A stretch of DNA of 64,000 nucleotides from contig CAJTFL010000020.1 of NCBI GenBank assembly GCA_910575565.1, positions 1-64,000 on the forward strand. Reading direction: 5' to 3'. Shown here piece after piece: positions 33,420-42,868 of this stretch. The translations under genes were made by a program, and so were the position numbers. Position 1 is the stretch's first letter. Each line of letters opens with the position of its first letter. The notes below the pieces were generated by a model, which did no database searches, was not told the origin of the DNA, and saw only the letters and a program-made list of their open reading frames with translations. Source of the stretch: Lachnospiraceae bacterium. GTDB lineage: Bacteria > Bacillota > Clostridia > Lachnospirales > Lachnospiraceae.

Positions 33420-33619
33420 TCTGTACCACCGTTATCCGTAAATTGATAAAATAAAAACTTAGCTGCAACATAAAGAATAGGTAAGCTGCTCCCATGGCAG
33501 AAAATAAAGGACAGTTTGCCTGGTGAAAAATATCTCTTTAGGTATCCCTATGGAAATATTTATATGAAACGGTAAAGAATCCGAACCTGAGAGATTAAAA
33601 TACATTTTAACCTAACTTG

Positions 33620-33667
33620 AAAAAGAATCGGGCGACATGGTTTTTTGTCTGACCGATTCTTTTTTGT
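33620..33667. terminator. Strong bidirectional terminator
   Basis: AAGAATCGG (33623-33631) pairs with CCGATTCTT (33653-33661), with T runs on both strands. It ends operon A-C and the convergent XRE gene. Confidence 0.8.
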
Positions 33668-33681
33668 TTAAAAAAATTGAT

Positions 33682-34047
33682 TTACTCCAAACTTTTTAAA
33701 TTGGATTTATTCTGGACAGCTAATAACTGCTCTGCCAGATAATCCAAAGTCCCCAGAAGGATAAGCTGGTTTGTCCGGTTGCAGACCCTGAACTTTCCAA
33801 TGAAGCGCTGGATTTCTTCCTCCTGCTCGTCTGGGGATACATTAAACAAATCACTTGTGGACAGCTCCAAGCGGTTGATGATGGGAAAAAGAATCTCATA
33901 GGAGGGATTCATCTTTCCTGTTTCAATATTCCTGATGGTTTTCACGGATACACCAGACTGATCCGCCAGTTCCTGCTGGGTCAGCCCATAATGTTTTCTT
34001 GCGGTGCGGATACAAGCACCCAAATATTTTATCTTGTCAACCGGCAT
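33682..34047 (-). CDS. XRE-family transcriptional regulator
   Basis: 121 residues. Residues 9-65 form an HTH_XRE domain: IRTARKHYGLTQQELADQSGVSVKTIRNIETGKMNPSYEILFPIINRLE, with the recognition helix VSVKTIRNIE. The C-terminal part (IQRFIGKFRVCNRTNQLILLGTLDYLAEQLLAVQ) is helical and probably dimerises. It likely represses its own promoter or that of the divergent gap at 34048-34542. It is convergent with genes A-C across the terminator at 33620. Confidence 0.85.
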   Translation of the reverse strand: MPVDKIKYLGACIRTARKHYGLTQQELADQSGVSVKTIRNIETGKMNPSYEILFPIINRLELSTSDLFNVSPDEQEEEIQRFIGKFRVCNRTNQLILLGTLDYLAEQLLAVQNKSNLKSLE

Positions 34048-34542
34048 AATTAGTCACCTTGTATCTATTCTATCTTACCGGTTCATGGTTTCATATTACC
34101 TTATAGGTTCTCTAAAAAAGGTAATATTATGCCTATTTTGAATAAGAATATGACTTAGCCCCCTATGGGAAGTGGAAGCCAGATAAAAAAAACGGCTTCT
34201 CGTAGCAGGGCTTAATTGTGCACCGCCTATGATTTGCTGTCGGAGGAAATCATGGCGGGCAATGTTTATCTCCATAAACAATCAGTAAAACCAGGTAATA
34301 AGCCAAAAAAAGCATATACTTTTCAGGGGGATTCCCTATCCCAAAACAGGCACGATTAAGCCTATATAAACACTATTATCAAACCTTATACCAAACGCAA
34401 AAGTACAACGTCAGGATCGCTAATCAATATCCTGGCGTTTTTATTTGTCGATTTTTGTCGGATTCTCCCGCTATTCACCAGTGCCGTGGGCCGCCCTTCA
34501 TCAATTTTTGTTTCAAAAAATTGATGAAAGGAGTAACCGGCA
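34048..34542. other. Intergenic region before the sigma factor gene
   Basis: About 495 bases with no complete gene. Immediately upstream of the XRE gene there is a candidate operator/promoter segment. A plus-strand fragment (DLLSEEIMAGNVYLHKQSV, about 34220-34290) resembles the tail of an element protein. The only clear structure is the terminator at 34406-34446. Confidence 0.5.
34406..34446 (+). terminator. Terminator upstream of the sigma factor gene
   Basis: CGTCAGGAT pairs with ATCCTGGCG (one G-U) across 11 bases and is followed by TTTTTATTT. Confidence 0.75.
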
Positions 34543-35040
34543 ATGACTGAAGAATATTGGATTGAAATATTAAAGGCAGAAGATCGCTTGTTAGACAACT
34601 CTGACCGGAAGTATCGGTATCACTGCAAATCTCTGGAAAGCATGAGCGAGGAATTAACGTTTCAGGAACGTTACATAGACACGGAAGAAGATTTTACCAT
34701 ACTGTGCGGAATCCGGGACTTTACCGACCTGGTTCAGAATGAGGAATTAGCGGCTGGACTGCGCCGCCTTACTGACCGCCAGCGGCAGGCGATACGGCTT
34801 CGTTTCTGGGAGGGATATCAATGCCAGGAGATTGCCGTCATGTTTGGCTGTAGTCCGGCGGCGGTAACGAATTTAATACAGCGGGCTTTTAAACAGCTCC
34901 GCATTTACTTAATGAGATCCTCCATTCCGCCGCCTTCGGCTGGCGGCACAAATAGTAATGAAAGTATCGACTATCCTCCACGTTGTACCTATAATAAAAG
35001 CGAGAAGCTATACTACAAAGCACGGGGAGGTGAGTCGTAA
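34543..35040 (+). CDS. Sigma-70-like factor of an integrative element
   Basis: 165 residues. The C-terminal half has LTDRQRQAIRLRFWEGYQCQEIAVMFGCSPAAVTNLIQRAFKQLRIYL, a sigma region 4 helix-turn-helix. The N-terminal half (ILKAEDRLLDNSDRKYRYHCKSLESMSEELTFQERYID) is helical. Proteins like this regulate excision or transfer in gut Clostridia integrative elements. GAAAGGAG lies 12 bases before the ATG. The tail after residue 125 is low-complexity and reads into DNA near the IS110 element, so the last part may be non-native. Confidence 0.75.
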   Translation: MTEEYWIEILKAEDRLLDNSDRKYRYHCKSLESMSEELTFQERYIDTEEDFTILCGIRDFTDLVQNEELAAGLRRLTDRQRQAIRLRFWEGYQCQEIAVMFGCSPAAVTNLIQRAFKQLRIYLMRSSIPPPSAGGTNSNESIDYPPRCTYNKSEKLYYKARGGES

Positions 35041-35203
35041 AAACGCTCTCGTTTTAGACAGTATGTTAATCAGTGTAAGTTCCACCTTCCAAGCACAAAT
35101 AAGTGGCCCTATTAGACCGTACACTAAGAATTGTTTTAACTCTTGTTAAATATGTGGTGGAACAGCCAATGGCTTCTCTATTTTTCAGAAAGGAGCGTTG
35201 CCT

Positions 35204-36628
35204 ATGAAAGTTGTTTATCAGACCTGCTGTGGCGTCGATGTTCACAAATCTTTTCTCGTTGCCACAATCATCAAAACCACATCCGGAGTTCAGCCTTCTT
35301 ATCAGAAAAAGCGCTTCCCCACCTTCAACAATTCCATTCTTGAGTTCAAGAAATGGCTGCTGGACAATTCCTGCCGTGACATTTGTATGGAATCTACCGG
35401 CAAATACTGGATACCCGTGTTCAACCTTTTGGAAGACGAGATCAACGTCACCATCGCCAATCCAAAATGGGTAAAGGCTGTCAAGGGGAACAAGGACGAT
35501 GCCAAAGATTCCAAATGGATCGGGGATCTGTTCAGGCTGGGGCTTGTGCCCGGAAGTTACATACCGTGTAAAGAAATCCGTATCCTCAGGGAGTTTACAA
35601 GATACCGGCATAAGCTTACTTCTTGCAGAAGCAGCGAGAAGAATCGATTTCAGAATGCGCTTACCGTCTGTAATGTCGCATTAGATTCGGTGGTTTCCGA
35701 TATCTTTGGGAAACCAGCCACCTCTGTGATCGATTACCTCCTCGAACAGACCAGCAATTCCATCAGCCACGAAGAAATTTCCTCCAGACTGCTCCGTTCA
35801 CTCAAGAAAAAGTCCGAGAGTGTCATTGAGTCCATCGAGGGTTATCAGATGGCTGATTCCCAGAAATACCGTATGCGCCTCATCCACGCACACATGGATT
35901 ATATCACATCTACGATCTCCGATATAGACTCAATGATAAATTCGTTGGTCGAACCTTATGATAATGCTGTCAAGTTACTATGTACCATTCCCGGAGTTGA
36001 CCGCAGCAGTGCGATAACTGCCATCTCTGAGATTGGCACGGATATGACACAGTTCTCTAATTCCAAGCGTTTATGCTGCTGGGCTGGCCTGGCTCCCGGT
36101 AATAATGAGTCAGCCGGTAAGAAGAAATCTGTTCGGATCACGCGTGCCGGGGCCTACCTCAAACCTGCATTGGTACAAGTTGCCCATGCAGCCGTAAAAT
36201 CCGACAAGTCTCCTTACTATAAAGCCAAATACGAACGAATCATGAAATGCCGTGGCAAGAAACGCGCCATCATTGCAATCGCTAGTACTGCGTTGCGTAA
36301 ATAACGGTGAATAGGCGTCTGATGTCTGCGTTAGATGTGAATCCCGCGAAACGAAGGCGTAGTGGTGCTACGTCGAGTTTCGTGGGATTTACAGATGACG
36401 CAGACAGCGGGTGCATATTCACTGGAATTTACGCAACGCAGTACTAGGATGATTCTTACTGCCGCCTATCAAATGCTGCCTGTAGGCGAGGTATGGAATC
36501 CTACCGTTCTTTACAAGATTGATATGCCTGAGCACCTCAAAGAAAAACAAAAAGAGAAGGCTATCAAACAAGCTAAGAAGCTTTTAATTGCCGAAGGGAT
36601 TATTACAGAATCCCAGCTTGCCTCGTAG
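35204..36628 (+). pseudogene. IS110-family transposase, split by a MITE
   Basis: N-terminal DEDD domain CCGVDVHKSFLVATI and MESTGKYWIPVFNLLED, and C-terminal Transposase_20 domain with TIPGVDRSSAITAISEIGTDMTQFSNSKRLCCWAGLAPGN...SAGKKK, whose Ser is the likely nucleophile. AAAGGAG precedes the ATG at 35204. After TIAIAST the frame hits TAA inside a 150-bp insert (36290-36439). The expected tail resumes at R-M-I-L-T-A-A-Y-Q-M-L and ends at 36628. Removing 156 bases restores one 422-residue protein, the normal IS110 size. The insertion keeps the frame length but adds a stop. Confidence 0.9.
36290..36439. mobile_element. 150-bp palindromic MITE-like element with 6-bp target duplication
   Basis: Ends are GCGTTGCGTAAAT (36290-36302) and its inverse ATTTACGCAACGC (36427-36439). 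Most of the element folds back on itself (for example GTCTGCGT/ACGCAGAC, GTGAATA/TATTCAC, the CGAAAC/GTTTCG pair). AGTACT flanks both sides (36284-36289 and 36440-36445), and one copy restores the transposase reading frame. It has no coding capacity, so it was moved by a transposase encoded elsewhere. Confidence 0.8.
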
Positions 36629-36728
36629 CAAGTTCTAATAAATCAACCTCGTCTCTAAAAGGCTATTTTTCAATAGCTTGTTTAAGTGCGCCAGTTTTTG
36701 GCTGTCTTCTACTTTCTTTCACACTAAG

Positions 36729-36872
36729 CGGCTTCCGGACAGCGAGAAGAAATGGCTGAAAGCCAAAATGCACGATCAATGCCCGGAGGTGGCTGACACG
36801 GCACGGGAGGTTTTCAATGCCTGCTTTCCCCATGCAGAGCGCAATGCCATGAAAAAGCAGCTTGTTATTTGA
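36729..36872 (+). pseudogene. Gene fragment of unknown origin
   Basis: An open stretch ending KKWLKAKMHDQCPEVADTAREVFNACFPHAERNAMKKQLVI, without a start of its own; it follows the IS110 end. The codon usage looks coding, but the N terminus is missing and I do not recognise the family. It is probably debris cut by the IS insertion. Confidence 0.4.
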
Positions 36873-36914
36873 TGTATACAATTTGGTGTATATGAAACCA
36901 TTTGGCAAAAGTGG

Positions 36915-37145
36915 GTGCTTTTGCAGAAGATGCTGCTGGAGCAGTTAAAGGAACTGACGGATCATGGTTTTGTGGAAAAGAAATCCTATGAGGGATACCC
37001 ACTCCGGGTAGAATATTCACTAACAGATGATATGGGAATGAAAATACTGAAGGCGTTAAGGATTATGCAGCATATAGGGATTGATTACCTGAAAGCAAAC
37101 GGCATGGAACATATCCTGGAGGAAAAGGGAGTAGTCCCAGATTAG
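36915..37145 (+). pseudogene. HxlR-family regulator, 5' truncated
   Basis: 76 residues beginning GTG: LLQKMLLEQLKELTDHGFVEKKSYEGYPLRVEYSLTDDMGMKILKALRIMQ. This is the recognition helix and wing of HxlR-type winged-helix repressors (T/L-Q-K-M-L-x-x-Q-L-x-x-L, then P-x-x-V-E-Y-x-L-T). The normal first 30-40 residues (cysteine and first helices) are missing upstream, so the gene is truncated and probably inactive. Confidence 0.65.
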
Positions 37146-37202
37146 TACCCACGAAAAAGTGGGTAATTTACTGTCCGGGAACCGCCGCTTATAATATCAT
37201 CA

Positions 37203-37292
37203 GAAAAGAATGATACGGACGCCGATATATCGGGTGTGACGTTCGACAGACCAAATTTTAACCGCATGATTGCAGAGATTGAATCCGGAAAA
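37203..37292 (+). pseudogene. Serine recombinase fragment
   Basis: NDTDADISGVTFDRPNFNRM, then IAEIESGK, is the residue 40-70 region of large serine recombinases, after the active-site Ser. Nothing on either side continues the gene. A hairpin (CGGTACAGCCC/GGGGCTATACCG) follows near 37360-37390. Confidence 0.6.
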
Positions 37293-37497
37293 GGTGGACG
37301 GGAAACTCCTTTCTGCCACGCAACCGAAGCAGCAAGGCGCATAGGAAATCGAAAAGACGGTACAGCCCTTGTAACCGGGGCTATACCGCCTAATCTGAAA
37401 TTACTTCCCTCTAACTGTAAACATTTGATTTTCCATGAGTTTTTTCATGGATTTCCTAATGTCTTTTCGTGGATTTCCCATGGAAATAACCCTTAAG

Positions 37498-38010
37498 CTA
37501 AACGGTAATATCCAAGTACCGCCCCTTCTCCACCGGCGATTGATCGAAATTTTTCGTTGTCCGGAAAACAGTATGGGTGGTTCCGCCGGACATATAGGTT
37601 TTGCCGCATTCCGGGCAGATATCGGTATGATAGGTTACGGACTGGGAAATGATTTCCTGATCATCGGAAGCGTTTGCCTTGGCCCATGCATGGGATACGT
37701 GTTCTGCCTCATGGGCGCGGATTTTAAAAGCAGCGGTTTCCGGGCTAAGCTTTGTGGGTGTCTTAAAGGAAACGGAAGGGTCATTGGATCCGTCCTTGTA
37801 TTTCCGGTTTTTGCAGGTCTGGCATTCGTAGGTGTCATAATCTCCTTTGGGGGAAACTTTCCGGCTGCCTTGAGCCTTTTTTGCGTTTTCCGGCATCTGG
37901 GCTTCGGATAAGCTTCCCGGTTTTGCTGCCGGGGACAATGCCTGGAAAGCTGCGGGGCCGCGGAGAAAAGCGTAAAGGGATAAACTGCCCAGGGATAATA
38001 AATTGTTGAT
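37498..38010 (-). CDS. HExxH/CxxC gut Clostridia protein (metallopeptidase-like)
   Basis: About 170 residues if read from the ATC at 38010, which lies seven bases after TAAGGAGGC. The nearest usual codon is a TTG at 37938. The protein has YECQTCKNRKYKDGSNDPSVSF, then AAFKIRAHEAEHVSHAWAKAN (H-E-x-x-H zinc motif) and ICPECGKTYMSGGTT, a pattern I associate with a small family frequent in Lachnospiraceae. A protease-like zinc site with two CxxC pairs is plausible. The odd start suggests either a rare start codon or a mutated ATG. No signal peptide is evident. Confidence 0.65.
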   Translation of the reverse strand: MNNLLSLGSLSLYAFLRGPAAFQALSPAAKPGSLSEAQMPENAKKAQGSRKVSPKGDYDTYECQTCKNRKYKDGSNDPSVSFKTPTKLSPETAAFKIRAHEAEHVSHAWAKANASDDQEIISQSVTYHTDICPECGKTYMSGGTTHTVFRTTKNFDQSPVEKGRYLDITV

Positions 38011-38285
38011 AAGATCGCCTCCTTAGTTACCGTTTTTGCCATCGCCGTAGAGCGGTTTACAAACACACTCTGGCCAGCGGTGCACGCTTTTTTATTAGTA
38101 TAGGCAGTTTTTCGGAAAATATCAATAGAATTTTGTGGTTTTTTCAGCACTTGCAAAGGCAGATGTTTTTTGCTGTTCGTATGGCTGCCGACTGAAAAAA
38201 AGAGCGTTGCCCGCCTGCCAAGCATGCAGGCGTCCTGTTAGCCGCCGATAAATGGAAGCCAGAAACGGCGCAGCTGAATTTCATG

Positions 38286-39167
38286 CTATTTCAGGCAGAG
38301 GGAACGGTATTTTTTTGGTGAAACTCCTTTATATTCCCGGAATTTTCGGATAAAGTAGCTGAAATTATCAAATCCGACAGAAAGGGCGATATCAGAAATC
38401 GGCGTTTTTGATTCGGACAGCATTTCACAGGCTTTTTCTATTCGATATTCATTGATAAAGCTGATGGGCGTCTTTCCAATCTCCTGTTTAAAGTAATGGC
38501 AGAAATAATTGGGACTCATAAAGCATATTTCAGCCAGCGTCTGTAAAGATATTGATTCCGGGTAATTCAAGTGAACATATTCAATCACTTGTTTTAATTT
38601 ATTTAAGGAATCCTTTCCTTTAAGCGATAAGGTATTCTTATAAAAATAATCGGCCTGAAAAAATAATTCAATCATGTGCAATATATGAAGTTTAATGCTT
38701 AAAAGGGCACAGGCGGGCAGTGTGTGGTAAAGTTTTATGATTTCCTGCATATGGAACAGGATTTGTTTATGATCCTCTGGTGAAAATGCGGAGCAGAAGG
38801 TTGGGAACAGCAGCGTTCCACTGGTGATGGGCCGGATAAAGTTATGCTGGCACGCATCATACAATGAAAAGTCTAAAAAGCCAGGATTAAAGACAACAGC
38901 GTGGTGCAGGGATTCTCCGACAGATTTAATTTCGTGCAGTTCTCCGGAATTGATGAAACAAAATTCGCCTGGGTTTAAGATAAAGGGTTTTCCGTGAATG
39001 GTTAAATTCAGGATTCCGTATTCTGCATACACCCATTCCAGTTCTTCGTGCCAGTGCTGTGACACGAAATAAAATCCGTCTTTGTCGTGGTGGGAATATA
39101 CCTGTAAAGGAAAAACAGAAGTGCCATGGGTTTTATCTTCATGGTAAGCGCGTGACATAGTTACCAA
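38286..39167 (-). CDS. AraC-family transcriptional regulator of the sugar operon
   Basis: 293 residues. The N-terminal cupin-like part (HYFVSQHWHEELEWVYAEYGILNL-type region with GEFCFINSGELHEIKS) binds a sugar signal. The C-terminal pair of helix-turn-helix motifs is ISLQTLAEICFMSPNYFCHYFKQEIGKTPISFINEYRIEKACEMLSE, then PISDIALSVGFDNFSYFIRKFREYKGVSPKKYR. It is divergent from the alpha-glucosidase-PTS operon across 110 bases, so it most likely activates that operon when the sugar is present. The GTTGGTAACTATG context gives the start. Confidence 0.9.
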   Translation of the reverse strand: MVTMSRAYHEDKTHGTSVFPLQVYSHHDKDGFYFVSQHWHEELEWVYAEYGILNLTIHGKPFILNPGEFCFINSGELHEIKSVGESLHHAVVFNPGFLDFSLYDACQHNFIRPITSGTLLFPTFCSAFSPEDHKQILFHMQEIIKLYHTLPACALLSIKLHILHMIELFFQADYFYKNTLSLKGKDSLNKLKQVIEYVHLNYPESISLQTLAEICFMSPNYFCHYFKQEIGKTPISFINEYRIEKACEMLSESKTPISDIALSVGFDNFSYFIRKFREYKGVSPKKYRSLCLK

Positions 39168-39277
39168 CTCCTAAATCATAAAATTGTGTTATTATTGGAT
39201 AAAATTATGCAAGCAATCAAGGCTTCTTTTCCAGTATACTAAAGTCACCGAAGAAAAACAAGCGAGGTGAAAAAAAG

Positions 39278-40900
39278 ATGAAGGAAAAGTGGTGGAAAAG
39301 CAGTGTGGTATACCAGATATATCCGCGAAGCTTTTGTGACAGCAATGGCGACGGAATCGGTGATATTAACGGTATTCGTTCTAAATTATGGTATTTGAAG
39401 GAACTTGGGGCCGATGTGGTCTGGCTGAGTCCCGTTTATGCCTCTCCTAATGCGGATAATGGCTATGACATATCCGATTATTATGGGATATCACCGGAGT
39501 ACGGCTCAATGGAGGAAATGAAGGCTTTAATTCAAGAATGTGAAAATTGTGGTATTAAAATTATCATGGATCTTGTTGTGAACCATACTTCTGATGAGCA
39601 TCCATGGTTTATGGAGGCAAAGAAATCGAAGGACAACCCGTATAGGGATTATTATATCTGGAGAGAAGGGGAAAAGGGCAGTCCGCCTAATGGATTAAAG
39701 TCTTGTTTTGGCGGCAGCGCATGGGAATATTCAGAAGAAACGGGGGAGTATTATCTGCATTTCTATCATAAAAAACAGCCGGATTTGAACTGGGAGAATG
39801 AGGCGATGCGGAAAGAAATCTGGAAAATGATGAATTTCTGGATTGATATGGGTGTCGGCGGTTTCCGGATGGATGTGATTGATGTCATTGGAAAAGTCCC
39901 GGATCAGGAGATAAAGGAAAACGGACCCAGGCTGCACGAATATCTCCAGGAAATGAATCGGGAGACATTTGGGGATAAAAACCTGATGACTGTGGGGGAA
40001 TGCTGGGGGGCAGATATTGAGGATGGAAGTTTATATTCTGATCCGGAGAGGAGGGAACTGGATATGATCTTTCAATTTGAACAGATGCTGCTGGATCAGG
40101 TTCCGGGAAAACAGAAGTGGGATTTAAAGCCCCTTGAATTAAAGAGGTTAAAACAGGCTTTTGCGAAATGGCAGAAGGCATTGGAGGGGAGAGGGTGGAA
40201 CAGCCTTTTCTGGAACAGCCATGACCTTCCCAGGATCGTTTCCAGATGGGGAAACGATAGAGAGTACCGAGTGGAGTCCGCAAAGATGCTGGCAACTGTG
40301 CTTCATGGAATGAAGGGGACGCCCTATATTTACCAGGGGGAAGAAATCGGGATGACCAATTATCCATTTTCGGGAATTGAGGATTTTTCTGATGTGGAGT
40401 CTGTCAATATGTATCGGGAGCGAAAACAAATGGGATATCCGGAAGAAGAAATTATGAAATCCCTCTGTATAAAATCCAGGGATAATGCAAGGACTCCCAT
40501 GCAGTGGGACAGCGGCTCACAGGCAGGATTTACGGAAGGGAAGCCCTGGTGCAGGGTAAATCCCAATTATACGGAAATTAATGCAAAAGAGGCATTAATG
40601 GATCAGGATTCCATTTTTTATTATTATCAAAAACTAATCCGGCTCCGAAAAGAAGAATCCCTGCTGGTTTATGGGACGTTTGATTTGCTTTGTCCGGAGG
40701 ATGAACATATTTTTGCTTATGTAAGGGAATGGAAAGGGAAAAAATGGCTGGTGGTAGGCAATTTCGATAAGGAACCGGTAAGTTTTGATTATCCCGGGAA
40801 AGGCAGGGCGCTGTTGTCCAATTATGAACAGGCTGCTGAAACCTGGTTAAAGCAGATGAAGCTGCGTCCGTATGAAGCGGCTATCTATGAAATCATATAA
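39278..40900 (+). CDS. GH13 alpha-glucosidase (oligo-1,6-glucosidase/trehalose-6-P hydrolase type)
   Basis: 540 residues. WWKSSVVYQIYPRSFCDSNGDGIGD is the usual opening. MDLVVNHTSDEH (region I), GFRMDVID (nucleophile Asp), GECW (acid Glu) and NSHDLPRIVSRWG (region IV) mark the (beta/alpha)8 barrel. It acts on an alpha-glucoside in the cytoplasm, and the adjacent PTS suggests the substrate arrives phosphorylated. Region IV normally reads N-H-D-x-P-R; here a Ser is inserted before HD. GAGGTGAAAAAAAG precedes the ATG. Whether the sugar is trehalose, sucrose, isomaltose or maltose cannot be told from the sequence. Confidence 0.9.
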   Translation: MKEKWWKSSVVYQIYPRSFCDSNGDGIGDINGIRSKLWYLKELGADVVWLSPVYASPNADNGYDISDYYGISPEYGSMEEMKALIQECENCGIKIIMDLVVNHTSDEHPWFMEAKKSKDNPYRDYYIWREGEKGSPPNGLKSCFGGSAWEYSEETGEYYLHFYHKKQPDLNWENEAMRKEIWKMMNFWIDMGVGGFRMDVIDVIGKVPDQEIKENGPRLHEYLQEMNRETFGDKNLMTVGECWGADIEDGSLYSDPERRELDMIFQFEQMLLDQVPGKQKWDLKPLELKRLKQAFAKWQKALEGRGWNSLFWNSHDLPRIVSRWGNDREYRVESAKMLATVLHGMKGTPYIYQGEEIGMTNYPFSGIEDFSDVESVNMYRERKQMGYPEEEIMKSLCIKSRDNARTPMQWDSGSQAGFTEGKPWCRVNPNYTEINAKEALMDQDSIFYYYQKLIRLRKEESLLVYGTFDLLCPEDEHIFAYVREWKGKKWLVVGNFDKEPVSFDYPGKGRALLSNYEQAAETWLKQMKLRPYEAAIYEII

Positions 40901-40921
40901 CGAAGAGGAGGAAGAAAAAAG

Positions 40922-42868
40922 ATGACAAAGGAAGAACGCTACCAGGCATCCGCCGAAGAGCTTTTGCGGCTGGTCGGAGGAAAAGAAAACATTATCAGCG
41001 CTGCCCACTGTGCAACCAGGCTTAGGCTGGTGTTGAAAGATGAGTCCAAGGCAGATGTAGATGGGATCCTGAAGGTGGATCTGGTGAAAGGCCAGTTTGC
41101 CAATGGAGGCCAGTTCCAGATTATTATCGGCAGTGGTACGGTAAACGAGGTTTATAAGCGTTTCATCGAAGCTGGAGGAATCGCCGAGGCGACGAAAAGC
41201 GAAGTAAAGCAGGCGGCCATTCAGAAGATGAATCCGCTGCAGCGGCTGGTAAAAACACTGTCGGATGTATTTGTGCCGCTGATTCCGGCACTGGTTGCCA
41301 GCGGTTTGATGATGGGCTTAAATAATGTGCTGACGGCCAGCGGGCTGTTTGTTCCTGGGCAGTCTTTGGTAGAAGCATATCCGGCGCTCTCTGATATTGC
41401 GGCTATGATTAATACCTTTGCCAGTGCGGCTTATGCCTTTCTGCCCATTCTCATTGGATTTTCAGCCACAAAAATGTTTGGGGGCAATCCGTATCTGGGG
41501 GCGGTTATCGGTATGATCATGGTATCCGGAGATCTGTTGAATGCCTATGCTTACGGTACTGCCGTAACCGAGGGGACAATTCCGGTATGGAATATTTTGG
41601 GAATCGCCATTGAAAAAGTAGGATACCAGGGAACGGTTCTCCCGGTTCTTGCCGCATCTTATATTCTTTCTTTTGTAGAGAAGAAGCTGCATAAATATAT
41701 CCCGGAGATTTTGGATAATCTTCTTACCCCGTTGCTTACGGTGATGATTACCGGGTTTATTACGTTTACCATTGTGGGCGGGGTGATGAGAACGGCAGGC
41801 GATATGCTGACCAACAGTTTTGTGTGGATGCATGACGCCTTGGGAATTGTAGGTGGTATGGTTCTGGGCTTTTTATATTCGCCTCTTACCATGACGGGTA
41901 TGCACCACAGCCTGCTTCCGGTAGATATCCAGATGGTAGCGGCAGGCGGTTCCTTTCTGCTTGCCATTGCATCCTGCAATAATGTGGCTCAGGGCGGCGC
42001 AACCCTCTGTGCCATGCTTCGGACAAAGGATAAAAAGTTAAAAAGTGTTGCGGCAACTTCGGGAGTATCCGCTATGCTGGGGATTACAGAGCCGGCAATG
42101 TTTGGCGTAAACCTGAAACTGAAATATCCGTTCTACGGGGCGATGATTGGCGCAGCCCTTGGAGGCGGGTATGTAACCTTGACGAATGTTTTGAATACCG
42201 CTCCCGGAACTGCGGGGATTGTGGGATTTGTCTGTGTGCCTGCAGCCAGTATGCTGAACTTCTTGATTGGTGCAGTTATTGCTATTGCAGCAGGGTTTAT
42301 CTCTACTTATGTGATGTCAAATATGAGGAAGTTTAATAAAGAACTGGCGGGCAATGAAGTTTCTGCAGAAGAAACAGCAGATACCTCTGAGGATGTTTTT
42401 TTGGCGGCAGAAAAGAAGGTAATCTGCAGCCCTCTGACAGGAACTGCAATACCCATGAATCAAGTACCGGATGATACCTTTGCCGCGGAAGTATTAGGAA
42501 AGGGGATGGCAGTGATTCCCTCCGAGGGGAAAGTAGTAGCGCCTTGTGAGGGCGTGATCTCCGCATTATTTGGTACAAAGCATGTCATTGGCATTACCGC
42601 GAAGGATGGGGCGGAACTGCTGATTCATGTGGGCGTAAATACCGTGGAGCTTAACGGAAAATATTATGAGGCTCATGTGGCACAGGGCGATCAGGTAAAA
42701 CCGGGGCAGCTGCTTCTTACGTTTGATCTTCAGAAAATCCAGGAAGCGGGCTATCCTGTGGCGACTCCGGTAATCATTGCAAATACAGACAATTATAAAA
42801 ATGTGGAAGGGTTGAAAACCGGCGAGGTTCACTGCATGGAGCCTCTTATTAAACTGGAGGAATCATAA
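40922..42868 (+). CDS. PTS glucose-family IIBCA transporter (alpha-glucoside type)
   Basis: 648 residues with three parts: IIB (residues 1-90; catalytic Cys in SAAHCATRLRL), membrane IIC (about 105-465; about ten hydrophobic segments, with GITEPAMFGVNLKLKYPFYGAMIGAA), and C-terminal IIA of the glucose type (about 500-648; LLIHVGVNTVELNGKYYEAHV with its His). This layout is that of trehalose, sucrose and beta-glucoside permeases. It takes up and phosphorylates a disaccharide for the adjacent GH13 enzyme, 21 bases upstream in the same operon. The next gene overlaps its stop by one base. Confidence 0.92.
   Translation: MTKEERYQASAEELLRLVGGKENIISAAHCATRLRLVLKDESKADVDGILKVDLVKGQFANGGQFQIIIGSGTVNEVYKRFIEAGGIAEATKSEVKQAAIQKMNPLQRLVKTLSDVFVPLIPALVASGLMMGLNNVLTASGLFVPGQSLVEAYPALSDIAAMINTFASAAYAFLPILIGFSATKMFGGNPYLGAVIGMIMVSGDLLNAYAYGTAVTEGTIPVWNILGIAIEKVGYQGTVLPVLAASYILSFVEKKLHKYIPEILDNLLTPLLTVMITGFITFTIVGGVMRTAGDMLTNSFVWMHDALGIVGGMVLGFLYSPLTMTGMHHSLLPVDIQMVAAGGSFLLAIASCNNVAQGGATLCAMLRTKDKKLKSVAATSGVSAMLGITEPAMFGVNLKLKYPFYGAMIGAALGGGYVTLTNVLNTAPGTAGIVGFVCVPAASMLNFLIGAVIAIAAGFISTYVMSNMRKFNKELAGNEVSAEETADTSEDVFLAAEKKVICSPLTGTAIPMNQVPDDTFAAEVLGKGMAVIPSEGKVVAPCEGVISALFGTKHVIGITAKDGAELLIHVGVNTVELNGKYYEAHVAQGDQVKPGQLLLTFDLQKIQEAGYPVATPVIIANTDNYKNVEGLKTGEVHCMEPLIKLEES

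Noticed and set aside
33421..33600. tRNA or small RNA gene after gene C
   Set aside because: Looked for cloverleaf pairing and none was found; only the terminator at 33620 is convincing.
36281..36448. IS110 bridge RNA within the transposase gene
   Set aside because: The palindrome there is flanked by a 6-bp duplication and interrupts the protein, so it is an insertion rather than an element RNA.
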